Shown piece after piece: positions 61,916-64,000 of a stretch of DNA of 64,000 bases (its first letter is position 1; every line of letters begins with the position of its first letter). This stretch comes from Monarcha castaneiventris obscurior (lineage: Eukaryota; Chordata; Aves; Passeriformes; Monarchidae). The notes under the pieces are model-generated. The model worked only from the letters and a program-made list of their open reading frames with translations. It did not search any database and was not told the origin of the DNA. Both the position numbers and the translations under genes were made by a program. The stretch covers positions 2,046,001-2,110,000 of the forward strand of contig JAMPIT010000174.1 of assembly GCA_026261815.1 (NCBI GenBank). Reading direction: 5' to 3'.

Positions 61916-64000
61916 GTGCTCAGTCTCCATTGCTCTCATGCTAATTCTTTTCCCGAGCTCTAAATTTATTTCATAATAGGGACAAAGAATTATTCCTGGA
62001 AGTATAAAGAGAAAAGTAGGTCAAGATTTACCTTGATGATCTCCCTTTAACACTTTTGTGTAGTTGTAATTGAACTGTCCTTTTTAAAAATGTGCCCTGT
62101 ATTTTTATTTTTAAATTTTTTTTCGCAATGGGTCAGCTTGGAAAAGAAATGCACAAAGTCATTCAATTTTTCTGCAGATTTTCAGCTGTAATTAATTATT
62201 TTATTGCACTTCAGGTTCTTTAGAGCTCATAAGAAATGGTGCGTCCTTGGAAATAAGATGCAGAGGTAAATCGGTTAGAGTTCACTTAAGTTCTGCTACA
62301 CACATTGTAAAGACCTATATAGACTTTAAGGTAATAATGTAGCTAATTTTCACCAAGGAAACATAAAATTTCCTGCCCAGCAGTAGGAGGCAGACTTCTC
62401 TGTGCTCCTCACATACAAAAGCAAGCAAATAAGTTGATAAAAATTATGGATTTGGAAGAATTGTAAGGATGTGGGCCTTGGAACTCCTTCACAATATTTT
62501 CTTCTGCAGATTCTAGCAAAATGGCTTATGATTTTGACTGAGCCCTATAGAAATTGTTACAGAAGAACTATAATCAGTATTATTTAAAAAGGCACCAGTA
62601 GAGTATCCACATCACCTGTAGCATTCTTTGCTTCCTACTTGTAGACCTAAGGCTGTTTAATGGAATGTTTTTAATTAGATAAAAACCCCAAACTATTTAC
62701 CAATTTAATTTGTTAATCCCATAATTAAATAAAAAGAGAACATTGTGTTTTTTATATTAATCATGTGAGGTTGGGTACAATTTTTTTTTTTCACGACTTT
62801 AGCTCTTCCTTCAAGTTCCCAGACGGCACTTCAGAGGGAAAATCCAAGCCTTGAGTTTAGTACTTCAACTGCCACAAAAAGAAGTGCTGGTTATGTGACT
62901 CCAGAAGAAAATCTACTTTTTAAGTGATGCAGATACTTGTTGCACTGTTTGAAATGTCCTATTGGCAAGACTAGACTGGTTTAACCATACAGAGTGGCAA
63001 TGCTCCAAAAATACTAATCAGCAAAGGCAGAAAATTTGCTTAATTTGGGTACAGATGGCTTGGGTTTACATGATGCAGCCAAGCTATTTTTATCATTGTA
63101 GTCTAAGTCTTGGCCAAAAGTTAGGAACAAAATCTAAGCACATATAAACTTCAAAGATCTTTTAGATTTGAGCTAAACCCAAACTTTGTTGACATTTCCA
63201 TCTCTGAGTTCTAAAGCCATCAATTTTATGGTATTTTAAAACACTTGCATAAGTTTGTGTCTGTAAATAGCACTAGAGAAAGTAAGCAAAAGTCCAGAGT
63301 GAAGCTACAGAATTTTGTTGAGCTATAAGGAAAATCTTAACAGATTTTTTTCTGCTGTTATATTTCCAGTAACCTAAAAAAAAAGTGCAAATATATACCA
63401 TTATTATTTACAACGAGGTGTGGTCCTACTTTCAGTGGAAGAATGATGGTTTATTTGTATTGAAGATCTGTCTCAGTTTAAAACTTCACTTAGAGATTAC
63501 ATAGGTGGTTAGTCAGGAAGTGCCTTGGTTTATGTGATATTCAGGGTAATATGTCTATTCACAGTTGATTGATTCTGTTTGGTTTTGGTGACTCTTCCAT
63601 TGTATCAGTACGAAAAGGCTGAAAATTTGAGTATCAGGTTTGCCTGTTTCCTGTGATATTACTTTGAGTTCATCTTGGACTTAAAAACTACAGGATTGGC
63701 CTCAGGGCTAATCAGAAACTTAAATTTTCATGGTTCTCTGTGATATGAAACCCTGTGAAAAAGTGTTCAATGGGTCAGCACCAGTCCTTTGTTTTGAGGC
63801 AGGAAATTGTCTAAGCAATAGGACACTGATTTTGACAGCTCAGTGGGGCTGGGCAGTAGCTATGCCCTGAGAGAACTCCTGCATTTTTTAACAGATAAAG
63901 CCATTTTGGGAGAGGGGGAAGAAATGCATTACTAAAAAATAGTAAATATTTGTAAATGTCCTGCTAAATTCCTGGTGGGCACAAAGGTAATGGCAGTTGG
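61916..64000. other. Unique noncoding DNA to the window end
   Basis: AT-rich single-copy sequence with a short T run near 62780. If the preceding segment is a terminal exon, its start would hold the 3' untranslated region. No repeat or gene was recognised. Confidence 0.55.

Noticed and set aside
1..64000. Prokaryotic or phage system (operons, CRISPR, toxin-antitoxin)
   Set aside because: No long ORFs, no spacing typical of operons, no repeat-spacer arrays; the repeats are those of a bird genome.

Overview
The window looks like AT-rich, gene-poor nuclear DNA from a bird. The evidence is its repeat content: several CR1 (chicken repeat 1) LINE fragments on both strands, and solo long terminal repeats (LTRs) of the kind that begin TGTCCTGGTTTCAGC and end TTAAACCACGACA-like, which are common in bird genomes. 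It contains none of the Alu or L1 elements expected in a mammal. The assignment to a bird is strong; anything finer is not supported. No ribosome binding sites, operons, phage genes, CRISPR arrays or other prokaryotic features are present.

No protein-coding gene could be recognised with confidence. Almost all open frames are under 130 codons, unrelated to one another and of the kind expected by chance in AT-rich DNA. The longest (26629-27138) spans a CR1 fragment and an LTR. Five places have well-formed splice sites around an open segment: 3522-3605 (+), 12012-12097 (-), a four-segment chain at 35152-38089 (-), 49155-49329 (+) and 61774-61915 (+). The minus-strand chain keeps one frame through three segments and then meets a stop codon at the fourth junction. 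These could be exons of long noncoding RNAs, exons of a gene that reaches beyond the window, or chance matches.

Layout: 1-4147 is single-copy DNA with one exon-like segment. A CR1 remnant (-) lies at 4148-4730. Single-copy DNA with a perfect 46-bp tandem duplication (10447-10538) runs to 12334. At 12335-13207 an older LTR is split by a second, GC-richer LTR-like insert. At 20415-21950 is the largest CR1 copy (+), carrying decayed reverse transcriptase reading frames. At 25909-27490 a CR1 (-) is split by an LTR (26703-27140) flanked by a near-matching 5-bp target duplication. From 27491 to the end the DNA is mostly single copy, with an (ATT)16 microsatellite (38763-38810), a polypyrimidine tract (46287-46441), short CR1 3' ends at 39731, 49881 and 53175, and a few hairpins and short tandem repeats.

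The most informative content is the insertion history (LTR in LTR, LTR in CR1), the candidate transcript exons, and a few unique AT-rich blocks with clustered homeodomain/POU-like sites that resemble vertebrate conserved noncoding elements. I did not find a convincing new biological system.
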